64,000 nucleotides of DNA from Pseudomonas bananamidigenes. GTDB lineage: Bacteria > Pseudomonadota > Gammaproteobacteria > Pseudomonadales > Pseudomonadaceae. The notes below the pieces were generated by a model. It was not told the DNA's origin. It saw nothing but the letters and a program-made list of their open reading frames with translations, and ran no database searches. Numbering within the stretch: the stretch's first letter is position 1; each line of letters opens with the position of its first letter. The position numbers and the translations under genes are program-made. The DNA is taken from NCBI RefSeq assembly GCF_001679645.1, contig NZ_LRUN01000010.1:1-64000 (forward strand), in the 5' to 3' direction. Shown one piece after another: positions 34,221-43,690 of the stretch.

Positions 34221-35399
34221 CTAGAGGTTAACGGGCGTCACCAGGGGCAATGTCACCAGCAAGGCCATCCCGCCACCGTCCCGGCGCTGCGCCGAAATGC
34301 AGCCACCGTGGGCATCGCAGATCGCCTGGGCGATCGACAGGCCCAGTCCGCCACCTCCACTGACCCGCGCCCGCGACTGCTCCGCACGCCAGAAGCGTAC
34401 GAACATGTTGCCCAGGTCCTTCTGATCCACCGCGTGGCCACGATCAAGAAACTCGATTTGTACACACCCTTTTGCCTCACGCAGGGCGACTCGGAGTTCG
34501 CGCCCTTCCGGGGCGTACTTGAGGGCATTCTCGATCAGGATGTTGAGCAGTTGGCCGACCCGCGCCCGATCGGCTTCCATCAACAGCGGATCGGCAAGCA
34601 CCGTATGCAACTGCATACCGGCAGCCTCGAACTGTGGCGCGAACCACGCCAGGCGCTCCTCGACCAGTCTGGCCGGCGAAAACAGGCTGATGTGCAATTG
34701 CAGTTGCCCGGCATGGGCCAGTGACAGCAGGTGCAGGTCACCCACCAGGGTGTTGAGGTTGTACAGCTGGCTCTGCACCAGGCGCAGCTGCTCGGGCGTC
34801 ATCGGAAACACCTCGTCGAGCATGCCCTGTACCCGCCCCAGGGCTGCATTGAGCGGAGTGCGCAGTTCGTGGGCCAGGTTGGAGCTCGACTCGGCCACCT
34901 CGCTTTCGTACAGCGCCAGACGTTCGACCAGTTTGTTGAAGTCGGTGCACAGGCGCTGCATTTCCTTGGGCTGGCGCGGGTGCTGACGGACCCGCACGCC
35001 GAGGTCGCCCTCGGCCACCCGCCTCGCCCCTTCGGCGATCTGACGAAACTGCCGGGACAGCGGCCTTGAGAGGTAGAGACCGACGATCAGCGTGAACGGA
35101 ATGACCACGATGACGAAACCGTACAGCACCAGCCAGTCGATGCTGTTGCCGGGACCGGGAAGAAAGTCGTGAATGTCGTAGTAGGTCTGCATCAACTGCC
35201 ACAGCCTGGACTCGTTGCGCGGAACATCGACCAGGCCGGCCAGCATTTCGGCGCGATCCGCAGGCCGCATCGACTGCAGTACCAGGTAGTCCCTGATCCA
35301 GAAATACAGGTACATGCACACGGTGATCGTGATCACCGCGCCAACGGCGAGCAGGGTCATTCTCAGGCCGACCCACAGCCACAGCGGACGTTTGCGCAT
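34221..35399 (-). CDS. Sensor histidine kinase (392 aa)
   Basis: Membrane kinase partner of the upstream response regulator. TM1 about 10-34, a short periplasmic sensor of about 55 residues, TM2 about 89-110, HAMP about 110-163, HisKA with His177 (LAHELRTPLN), then HATPase with NALKYAPEGRELR and the G box GGGGLGLSIAQAI. The ATG at 35399 is 5 nt after the regulator stop, so translation is coupled. The signal is unknown; downstream pagL and mipA suggest an envelope response. Confidence 0.92.
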   Translation of the reverse strand: MRKRPLWLWVGLRMTLLAVGAVITITVCMYLYFWIRDYLVLQSMRPADRAEMLAGLVDVPRNESRLWQLMQTYYDIHDFLPGPGNSIDWLVLYGFVIVVIPFTLIVGLYLSRPLSRQFRQIAEGARRVAEGDLGVRVRQHPRQPKEMQRLCTDFNKLVERLALYESEVAESSSNLAHELRTPLNAALGRVQGMLDEVFPMTPEQLRLVQSQLYNLNTLVGDLHLLSLAHAGQLQLHISLFSPARLVEERLAWFAPQFEAAGMQLHTVLADPLLMEADRARVGQLLNILIENALKYAPEGRELRVALREAKGCVQIEFLDRGHAVDQKDLGNMFVRFWRAEQSRARVSGGGGLGLSIAQAICDAHGGCISAQRRDGGGMALLVTLPLVTPVNL

Positions 35400-35404
35400 G
35401 ACGA

Positions 35405-36091
35405 TCAGCGGAACCGGTAGCCTACGGAGCGCACGGTCACCAGCACACCGGTGATGCCCAGGGCCTCGAGCTTGCGTCGCAGATTGTGTACGTGAGTATC
35501 GATGATGCGCAGCAGCGCATCGCTTTCGGGCATGCACAGCTCAAGCAGTTCCACGCGGCTGAAGGCCTTTGTGGGAGCACGCAGCAATGCGGCGAGCAGG
35601 AGCAGTTCCGAACGGGTCAGGTCGAGCACATGCTCCTCGCCCCCCACCTGCACCCCGGCCACAAAGCGCTCGGCATCGACCCAGACGCCCTGACACTCAA
35701 GGCGCTGGCGACTGTCGGCAGGCGCCCCGTAGCGGCGCAACACCGCGTGCACCCGGGCCACCACTTCCTTGGGGTTGCAGGGTTTGACCACGTAATCGTC
35801 GGCGCCGTAGCGCAGGGCGCCGATCTTGTCCGGCTCGTCACCGATGGCGGTGACCATGATCACCGGCGTATCGGCATCGCGACGGATCTCGCTCAGCAGC
35901 TCCGGACCGGAGAGTTTCGGCAGCATCATGTCCAGCAACACGATCGCCGGCGTCCGTTGGCGGAACAGGGCGAGTCCGCGGGCGCCATCCTCGGCGATGT
36001 CCACCTCAAAGCCATCGCGCTTGAGGTAGGCCTCCAGAATGCTTGCGCCATCGGCATCATCCTCGACGATCAATACGCGTTTGGGGGTCAT
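35405..36091 (-). CDS. OmpR-family response regulator (228 aa)
   Basis: Receiver domain 1-120 with the acidic pair Glu10/Asp11, phospho-acceptor Asp54 (VLLDMMLP) and Lys in VVKPCNP, followed by a winged-helix effector (LTRSELLLLAALLR, TVRSVGYRFR). The ATG at 36091 has GAGG 7 nt upstream. It is first in a putative regulator-kinase-pagL-mipA series. Confidence 0.93.
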   Translation of the reverse strand: MTPKRVLIVEDDADGASILEAYLKRDGFEVDIAEDGARGLALFRQRTPAIVLLDMMLPKLSGPELLSEIRRDADTPVIMVTAIGDEPDKIGALRYGADDYVVKPCNPKEVVARVHAVLRRYGAPADSRQRLECQGVWVDAERFVAGVQVGGEEHVLDLTRSELLLLAALLRAPTKAFSRVELLELCMPESDALLRIIDTHVHNLRRKLEALGITGVLVTVRSVGYRFR

Positions 36092-36200
36092 GGGTTACCT
36101 CGAAGATCTTGCTGCCGGATCGGAAGGCGGCGCAGCTTAGCACGGGATTCAGACGTGCGATGTGCCGGGTTTGAATGCAGGTTGCAGGCGACTCAAGAGC

Positions 36201-37385
36201 TCAACAGGAAGCCCCGGATCGAGCCACCCGATAGACCGACAGGCAGTAAATCAGCAACGCCGACGCCGCCAATATCCCGCCCACCACGCCGACATAAGCA
36301 AAACCAAACTGGCTCCCCACCCAGCTCCCCATCAGCGCCCCGCCGCCAATGCCGATGTTGTAGATCCCCGAAAACAGCGCCATCGCCACATCGGTGGCGT
36401 CAGGCGCCAGCACCAGCACCCGGGATTGCAACGCAAGGCCGAACGCCATGATCGCCATCCCCCAGAACACGCTCAGCGCACACAGGTACGAGACGCTGCC
36501 GTTCAGAGGCAGCAGCAACGCCAGGCACAGTGCGAGCAGCGATACGGCAACGATCAGAAAACGCGACGGGCTGTAGCGATGCAGCCAGCTGAACAGCACA
36601 GATCCGAAAATACCCGCACCACCGAAGATCAGCAGGATGAGCGTCACCGTCTCGCCGCTCATGCCTGCCACGACCTGAATGAACGGCTCGACATAGCTGT
36701 AAGCCGTGAAATGCGCGGTCACGACCATGGCGGTCAGGATGTAGATCGCCACCAGCGCCGGCCGCTTCAACAACATGGGCAGACTTCTGAGTGAGCCGGA
36801 ATTCTGGCTGGGCAACAGCGGCAAGACTCTGGCCAGCCAGAGCACCAGCGTGGCGGCCAGCGCGGCGATTGCGATAAACGTCGTCCGCCAGCCCATGGCT
36901 TCGCCCAATAACCGACCGAGGGGAATACCGAGCACCATTGCCAGGGAAGTCCCGGTTGCCAACAGACCGAGAGCCTGCACCTGCTTGCCCGGTGGCGCCA
37001 GGCGTACTGCCAGCGAGGCGGTGATGGACCAGAACAATGCGTGCGACAACGCCACACCCATCCGGCTCAGCAGCAGGACCGCGAAGCTTGTCGCCAGACT
37101 CGACAGGACGTGGCTGACAATGAACATGCCGAACAGGACGAGCAACAACTTGCGCCGCTCGACGTTGCGCGTCAGCAGCATGATGGGCAGCGACGTCAGC
37201 GACACCACCCAGGCATAGATGGTCAGCATCAGCCCGACCTGCGCCGACGTCATGTCGAAACTGCCGCCGATCGAACTCAACAGACCGACAGGCACGAACT
37301 CGGTGGTGTTGAAGACGAATGCAGCCAGTGCCAGCGCGATGACCGAGTACCAGTTGCCGCTGGTTGTAGCCGTAGAGTCGTTCAT
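36201..37385 (-). CDS. MFS sugar efflux transporter, SotB-like (394 aa)
   Basis: Twelve-helix major facilitator of the drug:H+ antiporter-1 / SotB (YdeA) class. The N-terminal [15 protein letters not shown] and the A-loop after TM2 ([11 protein letters not shown]) are typical. Length is almost identical to E. coli SotB (396). E. coli SotB exports arabinose and IPTG; the substrate here is unknown. ATG 37385, weak ribosome site. Divergent from mexE. Confidence 0.88.
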   Translation of the reverse strand: MNDSTATTSGNWYSVIALALAAFVFNTTEFVPVGLLSSIGGSFDMTSAQVGLMLTIYAWVVSLTSLPIMLLTRNVERRKLLLVLFGMFIVSHVLSSLATSFAVLLLSRMGVALSHALFWSITASLAVRLAPPGKQVQALGLLATGTSLAMVLGIPLGRLLGEAMGWRTTFIAIAALAATLVLWLARVLPLLPSQNSGSLRSLPMLLKRPALVAIYILTAMVVTAHFTAYSYVEPFIQVVAGMSGETVTLILLIFGGAGIFGSVLFSWLHRYSPSRFLIVAVSLLALCLALLLPLNGSVSYLCALSVFWGMAIMAFGLALQSRVLVLAPDATDVAMALFSGIYNIGIGGGALMGSWVGSQFGFAYVGVVGGILAASALLIYCLSVYRVARSGASC

Positions 37386-37730
37386 TTACAGGTCGTTCCA
37401 ACTGTCGGTTTTGCGCACACCTTGTGCCGGAAAACTTCAGACGACAGGTGGTTCGATGGCGACTCTACTATAAAGAAGCACGATCGGCTTCCTCGCTGCA
37501 TGGCTCCACGCTTTGAAGCCCTCTTCAGCCGGTTCATGACTGTTGCATTCACGGCAACACAGATTTGTCATGGAATACATTGATAGCCCCCTAACGAAAG
37601 ACGCATGCTAGAGGGCTTCGCTCGGTCTTATATCATTCCGAATGATAGTTACCTTCGTGTCATTCGATTCGTTTGCTATCTACCCGCCGAGCATCATCCG
37701 CCCATCTTCAATACATTGGCGGATGCATCC
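37386..37730. other. Divergent intergenic region sotB-like / mexE
   Basis: 345 bp without a gene. It carries the nod-box-like MexT site at 37632-37655. The rest shows no clear feature; no mexT gene is present. Confidence 0.6.
37632..37655 (+). promoter_or_regulatory. MexT-like / nod-box site upstream of mexE
   Basis: The block reads ATCA-N5-AATGAT-N4-ACCTT. The reported MexT box, as I recall it, is ATCA-N5-GTCGAT-N4-ACYAT; most defined positions agree and all spacings agree. The first part is also a 17-bp palindrome (TATCATTC-C-GAATGATA, 37631-37647) containing ATC-N9-GAT. It lies 76 to 99 nt upstream of the mexE ATG. Confidence 0.65.
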
Positions 37731-38984
37731 ATGGAACAATCACTCAAACATTTGCGCTTCCCGTTGGCTTTGTTGGCCGTGATGGTGATGAGCGCCTGCG
37801 GCAAAGCCCCGGAGACCGCCGCCACCATGCCCGCTGCCAAAGTCAGCGTGGCCAAGGTGCTTGAACAGCCGGTCAACGAGTGGGACGAATTCACCGGGCG
37901 CCTCGAGGCGCCGGAAACCGTTGAAATCCGTCCACGGGTCTCCGGCCAGATCGACGAAGTCGCCTTCACCGAAGGTGCATTGGTCAAAAAGGGCGACCTG
38001 CTGTTCCAGATCGACCCGCGTCCGTTCCAGGCCGAGGTTCGCCGCCTTGAAGCCCTGGTTGCTCAGGCCCGTGCCAATGCCACCCGTAGCGAAAACGAAG
38101 CCGGCCGTGGCGAACGTCTGCGCGCCAGCAACGCAATTTCCGCCGAACTGGCCGACTCGCGCACCAGCGCTGCACAAGAAGCCCGCTCCGCCGTGGGTGC
38201 ACTGCAGGCCCAACTGGACCTGGCCAAACTGAACCTGAGCTTCACCCGCGTGACCGCACCGATCAGCGGTCGCGTCAGCCGTGCGGAGATCACCGCCGGC
38301 AACCTGGTGACTGCCGACACCACTCCACTGACCAGCGTGGTTTCCACCGACAAGGTCTACGCCTACTTCGACGCCGATGAACGCGTGTTCCTCAAATACA
38401 CCCAACTCGCCCGTCAGGGTCAGCGCGGTGCGACCACGCCGGTGTACATGGGCCTGTCCAACGAAGACGGCAACCCGCACCTGGGCCAGATGAACTTCGT
38501 CGACAACCAGGTCAACCCCAAGACCGGCACCATCCGTGGTCGCGCCGTGTTCGACAACAGCGATGGCACCTACACCCCGGGTCTCTATGCGCGTCTGAAA
38601 CTGGTCGGCAGCGGCACCTACAACGCCATGCTGATCAATGACGAAGCGGTCGGCACCGACCTCGGCAAGAAATTCGTACTGGTGATGGATGGCGACAACA
38701 AGACCGCCTACCGCCCGGTGGAACTCGGGCCGAAGATCGAAGGCTTGCGCATCGTGCGCAGCGGCCTGAACAAGGACGACACGATCATCGTCAAGGGGCT
38801 GCAACGGGTTCGCCCAGGCTCTCCGGTATCGCCTGAAGTGATTCCGATGGCCAGCGAACAGACCCTCGCTGCACTGGCTCAACAACGACAAGCGCTGGAA
38901 GCCAGCAACCTGCCCAAAGTCGCACCTGCCAAAGGCGCACAGGGTTCGGTTGTGAAACTGGCTGCTACGGCCCCACGCGGTTAA
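37731..38984 (+). CDS. mexE: RND efflux periplasmic adaptor MexE (417 aa)
   Basis: Membrane-fusion component of a MexEF-OprN type multidrug pump (chloramphenicol, fluoroquinolones, quinolone-signal precursors in P. aeruginosa). Lipoprotein-type signal with Cys23 (VMVMSACGK), lipoyl motif EIRPRVSGQIDEVAFTEG, alpha-hairpin at about 95-160, then beta-barrel and membrane-proximal domains. ATG 37731 is chosen (GGCGGA upstream; frame open to 37605). Followed 15 bp later by mexF. Confidence 0.93.
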   Translation: MEQSLKHLRFPLALLAVMVMSACGKAPETAATMPAAKVSVAKVLEQPVNEWDEFTGRLEAPETVEIRPRVSGQIDEVAFTEGALVKKGDLLFQIDPRPFQAEVRRLEALVAQARANATRSENEAGRGERLRASNAISAELADSRTSAAQEARSAVGALQAQLDLAKLNLSFTRVTAPISGRVSRAEITAGNLVTADTTPLTSVVSTDKVYAYFDADERVFLKYTQLARQGQRGATTPVYMGLSNEDGNPHLGQMNFVDNQVNPKTGTIRGRAVFDNSDGTYTPGLYARLKLVGSGTYNAMLINDEAVGTDLGKKFVLVMDGDNKTAYRPVELGPKIEGLRIVRSGLNKDDTIIVKGLQRVRPGSPVSPEVIPMASEQTLAALAQQRQALEASNLPKVAPAKGAQGSVVKLAATAPRG

Positions 38985-38999
38985 GGGACGACAACTCCG

Positions 39000-41900
39000 A
39001 TGAATTTTTCCCGATTCTTCATTTCACGGCCGATCTTCGCAGCGGTGCTTTCGCTGCTGATTCTGATCGCCGGCGCCATCTCGCTGTTCCAGCTGCCGAT
39101 CAGCGAATACCCGGAAGTCGTGCCGCCAACCGTGGTGGTGCGTGCCAACTTCCCGGGCGCCAACCCCAAAGTCATCGGTGAAACCGTGGCCGCTCCACTG
39201 GAACAGGCCATCACCGGCGTCGAGAACATGCTGTACATGTCCTCGCAGTCGACCGCCGACGGCAAGATCACCCTGACCATCACCTTCGCCCTGGGTACCG
39301 ACCTGGACAACGCGCAGGTGCAGGTTCAGAACCGTGTGACCCGTACCGAACCGAAACTTCCCGAGGAAGTGACGCGTATTGGTATCACCGTCGACAAGGC
39401 TTCGCCCGACCTGACCATGGTTGTGCACTTGACCTCGCCGGACAAGCGCTACGACATGCTGTATCTGTCCAACTACGCGATCCTCAACATCAAGGACGAG
39501 CTGGCTCGCCTGGGCGGTGTCGGTGACGTGCAGCTGTTCGGCATGGGCGACTACTCGCTGCGTGTCTGGCTCGACCCGAACAAGACCGCTTCGCGCAACC
39601 TGACCGCCACGGATGTGGTGACGGCCATTCGCGAACAGAACCGTCAGGTGGCGGCCGGTCAGCTCGGCGCACCTCCCGCGCCGAATGCCCAGAGCTTTCA
39701 ACTGTCGATCAACACCCAGGGCCGCCTGGTGTCCGAGGAAGAGTTCGAGAACATCATCATTCGCGCAGGCGATAACGGTGAGATCACTCGTCTGAAGGAC
39801 ATTGCCCGAGTCGAGCTGGGTTCCAGCCAATACGCCCTGCGTTCGCTGCTGAACAATCAGCCGGCCGTGGCGATCCCGATCTTCCAGCGCCCGGGTTCCA
39901 ATGCCATCGAAATTTCCAACGAAGTTCGCGGCAAGATGGAAGAGCTGAAAAAGAACTTCCCGCAGGGCATGGACTACAGCATCGTCTATGACCCCACGAT
40001 CTTCGTGCGCGGCTCCATCGAAGCGGTGGTTCACACCCTGTTCGAAGCACTGATCCTCGTGGTTCTGGTAGTGATCCTGTTCCTGCAGACCTGGCGTGCG
40101 TCGATCATTCCGCTGGTGGCGGTGCCGGTATCGCTGATCGGTACGTTTGCGGTGATGCACCTGTTCGGCTTCTCGCTCAATGCCCTGTCCTTGTTCGGTC
40201 TGGTACTGGCGATCGGTATCGTGGTGGACGACGCTATCGTGGTGGTGGAAAACGTCGAGCGAAACATCGAACTGGGGCTCAAGCCGTTCGAAGCAACCCA
40301 ACGGGCCATGGGTGAGGTGACCGGCCCGATCATCGCCACGGCACTGGTGCTGTGCGCCGTGTTCGTGCCTGCGGCATTCATTTCCGGCCTGACCGGCCAG
40401 TTCTACAAGCAGTTCGCCCTGACCATCGCGATTTCGACGGTGATCTCGGCCTTCAACTCGCTGACCCTGTCGCCGGCTCTGGCCGCGGTACTGCTCAAGG
40501 GCCACGACGCGCCGAAGGACCGGTTCTCCCGGGTGCTGGACAAGTTGCTGGGGGGCTGGCTGTTCCGTCCCTTCAACCGCTTCTTCGAAAAGGCCAGCCA
40601 TGGTTACGTCGGTACCGTGCGCCGGGTCATCCGCAGCAGCGGCATCGCCCTGTTGCTGTACGCAGGTCTGATGGTGCTGACCTTCTTCGGTTTCTCCAGC
40701 ACGCCAACCGGTTTCGTACCCGGTCAGGACAAACAATACCTGGTGGCCTTCGCGCAACTGCCGGACGCCGCGAGCCTGGACCGCACCGAAGATGTGATCA
40801 AGCGCATGTCCGACCTGGCGCTGAAACAGCCAGGCGTGGAAAGTGCCGTGGCTTTCCCCGGCCTGTCGATCAACGGTTTCACCAACAGTCCGAACGCCGG
40901 CATCGTGTTCGTGACGTTGAAACCGTTCGATGAGCGTAAAGACCCGAGCATGTCCGCCGGTGCGATTGCCGGTGCCTTGAACGGCCAGTACGCCGGGATC
41001 CAGGAAGCCTACATGGCGATCTTCCCGCCGCCGCCGGTACAAGGTCTGGGCACCATCGGTGGTTTCCGCCTGCAAATCGAAGACCGGGGCAACCTGGGTT
41101 ACGAGGAGCTGTACAAGGAAACCATGAACATCATCACCAAGAGCCACAATGTTCCGGAACTGGCCAACCTGTTCACCAGCTACACCGTGAACGTGCCGCA
41201 GATCGATGCCGCCATCGACCGGGAAAAGGCCAAGACCCACGGCGTGGCCGTCAGCGACATCTTCGACACCCTGCAGATTTACCTGGGTTCGCTGTATGCC
41301 AACGACTTCAACCGCTTCGGACGCACCTATCAGGTCAACGTTCAGGCCGAACAGCAGTTCCGGCTCGAATCCGACCAGATCGGTCAATTGAAAGTGCGCA
41401 ACAACAAGGGCGAAATGATCCCGCTGGCGACCTTCATCAAGGTCAGTGACACCTCGGGCCCGGATCGCGTGATGCATTACAACGGTTTCATCACCGCGGA
41501 AATCAACGGTGCGGCGGCCCCGGGCTACAGCTCCGGTCAGGCTCAGGCGGCCATCGAGAAACTGCTCAAGGATGAACTTCCGAACGGCATGACCTACGAG
41601 TGGACCGACCTGACCTACCAGCAGATCCTGGCCGGCAACACTGCACTGTTCGTGTTCCCGCTCTGCGTATTGCTGGCGTTCCTGGTACTCGCCGCGCAGT
41701 ACGAAAGCTGGAGCCTGCCGCTTGCGGTGATCCTGATCGTACCGATGACGCTGCTGTCGGCCATCACCGGTGTGATTGCATCGGGCGGTGACAACAACAT
41801 CTTCACCCAGATCGGCCTGATCGTACTGGTGGGTCTGGCGTGCAAGAACGCGATCCTGATCGTCGAGTTCGCCAAGGATAAACAACAGGAAGGCCTCAGC

Positions 41901-42191
41901 CCGCTGGCTGCGGTACTGGAAGCCTGCCGCCTGCGTCTGCGGCCGATCCTGATGACCTCGGTGGCTTTCATCATGGGTGTCGTGCCGCTGGTGCTCTCCA
42001 GTGGTGCCGGTGCCGAGATGCGTCATGCCATGGGCGTGGCGGTGTTCTCCGGAATGCTCGGGGTGACCTTCTTCGGTCTGTTGCTGACGCCGGTGTTCTA
42101 CGTCCTGATCCGCAACTTCGTGGAGCGCAGCGAAGCTCGCAAAGCGGCCAAGGCGAACAATCTTCAAAAGCCACTGGAGGCGCACCCATGA
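39000..42191 (+). CDS. mexF: RND efflux inner-membrane pump MexF (1063 aa)
   Basis: Proton-driven trimeric drug exporter. It starts with the family sequence MNFSRFFISRPIFAAVLSLL. TM4 carries the proton-relay acids in GIVVDDAIVVVENVER, and the C-terminal half shows LVGLACKNAILIVEFAKD. Length is equal to P. aeruginosa MexF (1062), and the long identical-looking blocks make the MexF call firm over MexB. The stop overlaps the oprN start by 4 nt (ATGA). Confidence 0.95.
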   Translation: MNFSRFFISRPIFAAVLSLLILIAGAISLFQLPISEYPEVVPPTVVVRANFPGANPKVIGETVAAPLEQAITGVENMLYMSSQSTADGKITLTITFALGTDLDNAQVQVQNRVTRTEPKLPEEVTRIGITVDKASPDLTMVVHLTSPDKRYDMLYLSNYAILNIKDELARLGGVGDVQLFGMGDYSLRVWLDPNKTASRNLTATDVVTAIREQNRQVAAGQLGAPPAPNAQSFQLSINTQGRLVSEEEFENIIIRAGDNGEITRLKDIARVELGSSQYALRSLLNNQPAVAIPIFQRPGSNAIEISNEVRGKMEELKKNFPQGMDYSIVYDPTIFVRGSIEAVVHTLFEALILVVLVVILFLQTWRASIIPLVAVPVSLIGTFAVMHLFGFSLNALSLFGLVLAIGIVVDDAIVVVENVERNIELGLKPFEATQRAMGEVTGPIIATALVLCAVFVPAAFISGLTGQFYKQFALTIAISTVISAFNSLTLSPALAAVLLKGHDAPKDRFSRVLDKLLGGWLFRPFNRFFEKASHGYVGTVRRVIRSSGIALLLYAGLMVLTFFGFSSTPTGFVPGQDKQYLVAFAQLPDAASLDRTEDVIKRMSDLALKQPGVESAVAFPGLSINGFTNSPNAGIVFVTLKPFDERKDPSMSAGAIAGALNGQYAGIQEAYMAIFPPPPVQGLGTIGGFRLQIEDRGNLGYEELYKETMNIITKSHNVPELANLFTSYTVNVPQIDAAIDREKAKTHGVAVSDIFDTLQIYLGSLYANDFNRFGRTYQVNVQAEQQFRLESDQIGQLKVRNNKGEMIPLATFIKVSDTSGPDRVMHYNGFITAEINGAAAPGYSSGQAQAAIEKLLKDELPNGMTYEWTDLTYQQILAGNTALFVFPLCVLLAFLVLAAQYESWSLPLAVILIVPMTLLSAITGVIASGGDNNIFTQIGLIVLVGLACKNAILIVEFAKDKQQEGLSPLAAVLEACRLRLRPILMTSVAFIMGVVPLVLSSGAGAEMRHAMGVAVFSGMLGVTFFGLLLTPVFYVLIRNFVERSEARKAAKANNLQKPLEAHP

Positions 42192-43609
42192 GTCTGAAAG
42201 TCTTCCTGCCGAGTCTGCTGGTGCTGGCCCTGAGTGCCTGCGCCGTCGGCCCCGACTACAAGACCCCGGCCACGGAGGCAGCCCACATCACGGCCGCCTC
42301 CGACGGTGCCGCCGGCCAGAAGAACTTTGACCGTTCGAAGTTCGAAGGCATCTGGTGGCAACAGTTCGACGATCCGACCCTCAACCAGTTGGTGACCCAG
42401 TCGCTGCAGGGCAACCGTCAGTTGCGCGTGGCCTTCGCTCGCTGGAAAGCAGCCCGGGCCATCCGCGACGATGTCAGCAACGATGCAATGCCGACCATCA
42501 CCAGCCGCGCCAGCAGCAATCTGGGCAAGGGGCAGATTCCCGGCCAGACCACCCAACGGGTCAACAGCGAACGCTATGACCTGGGTCTGGACATGGCCTG
42601 GGAGGTCGACCTGTTTGGTCGCATCCAGCGCAACCTGGAAGCCAGCGAAGCCGATCAGCAGGCTGCCGAAGCCGATCTGTACCAGCTGCAAGTCACCATG
42701 ATTGCCGAACTGGTGGACGCCTACGGTCAATTGCGTGGCGCCCAGCTGCGGGAAAAGATCGCCGTGGCCAACCTGGAAAACCAGCAGGAGTCACGCAAGA
42801 TCACCATCAGCCTGCGTGACGCCGGCGTTGGCGATCAGCTCGATGTCGAACGCGCCGATGCCCGTCTGGCATCGGTCGAAGCCAGCGTGCCGCAATTGCA
42901 GGCCGAACAGGTACGGCAGAAGAACCGCATCGCGACCTTGCTGGGCGAGCGTCCGGACAAGCTGACCGTCGACCTGAGCCCGAAGGACTTGCCCGCCATT
43001 GCCAAGGCATTGCCGATCGGTGATCCGGGTGAACTGCTGCAACGTCGTCCGGACATCCTCAGCGCCGAACGCAAACTGGCATCCGCCACGGCGCGTATCG
43101 GTGTGGCCAAGGCCGACCTGTTCCCACGGGTCAGCCTCAGCGGCTTCCTCGGCTGGACCGCCGGGCGCGGTTCGCAGATCGGCTCCTCGGCGGCCAACGC
43201 CTGGGCACTGGGCCCGAGCATCACCTGGGCAGCGTTCGACCTTGGCAGCGTGCGGGCCCGTCTGCGGGGTGCCGACGCCGACGCCGAGGGCGCGCTGGCG
43301 ACCTACGAGCAACAAGTGCTGTTGGCGCTGGAAGAATCCGAGAACGCTTTCAGCGACTACGGCAAACGCCAGCAACGTTTGATCTCGCTCATTCGTCAGA
43401 GTGAATCGAGCCGCAAGGCCGCCGATCTGGCTGAGATCCGCTATCGCGAAGGCACCACCGATTTCCTGGTGTTGCTCGACGCCCAGCGTGAACGTTTGAA
43501 TGCCGAAGACAGCCAGGCCCAGGCCGAAGTCGATCTGTATCGCGGCATCGTGGCGATCTACAAGGCCCTCGGTGGCGGCTGGCAACCGGAAACGGTCGCC
43601 AGCAAGTAA
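42188..43609 (+). CDS. oprN: Outer-membrane efflux channel OprN (473 aa)
   Basis: NodT-family TolC-like lipoprotein channel that completes MexEF-OprN. Lipobox LSAC with Cys18, followed by AVGPDYKTP, and the two OEP repeats (RRPDILSAERKLASATARIGVAKADLFP in part; YREGTTDFLVLLDAQRERLNAED in part). Start overlaps mexF, implying coupling. It ends just before a terminator that overlaps the convergent gene's 3' end. Confidence 0.94.
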   Translation: MSLKVFLPSLLVLALSACAVGPDYKTPATEAAHITAASDGAAGQKNFDRSKFEGIWWQQFDDPTLNQLVTQSLQGNRQLRVAFARWKAARAIRDDVSNDAMPTITSRASSNLGKGQIPGQTTQRVNSERYDLGLDMAWEVDLFGRIQRNLEASEADQQAAEADLYQLQVTMIAELVDAYGQLRGAQLREKIAVANLENQQESRKITISLRDAGVGDQLDVERADARLASVEASVPQLQAEQVRQKNRIATLLGERPDKLTVDLSPKDLPAIAKALPIGDPGELLQRRPDILSAERKLASATARIGVAKADLFPRVSLSGFLGWTAGRGSQIGSSAANAWALGPSITWAAFDLGSVRARLRGADADAEGALATYEQQVLLALEESENAFSDYGKRQQRLISLIRQSESSRKAADLAEIRYREGTTDFLVLLDAQRERLNAEDSQAQAEVDLYRGIVAIYKALGGGWQPETVASK

Positions 43610-43651
43610 CAGGTTTTCAAAGAGCTCCTTTGGTTGGCCGCAACCAACCAA

Positions 43652-43690
43652 TTTTTTGCCCCGCGTATCATTCGGTCGCGGGGCTTTTTT
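43652..43690. terminator. Bidirectional terminator overlapping a convergent stop
   Basis: GCCCCGCG (43658-43665) and CGCGGGGC (43677-43684) form an 8-bp GC stem flanked by T-runs on both strands. The stop codon of the minus-strand HlyD gene (43668-43670) lies in the loop, so the right arm is coding sequence. Confidence 0.85.

Noticed and set aside
39024..42185. A 1053-codon open frame on the minus strand through mexF
   Set aside because: A pure antisense shadow of mexF, with a His/Gln/Arg-rich translation and no recognisable motif.
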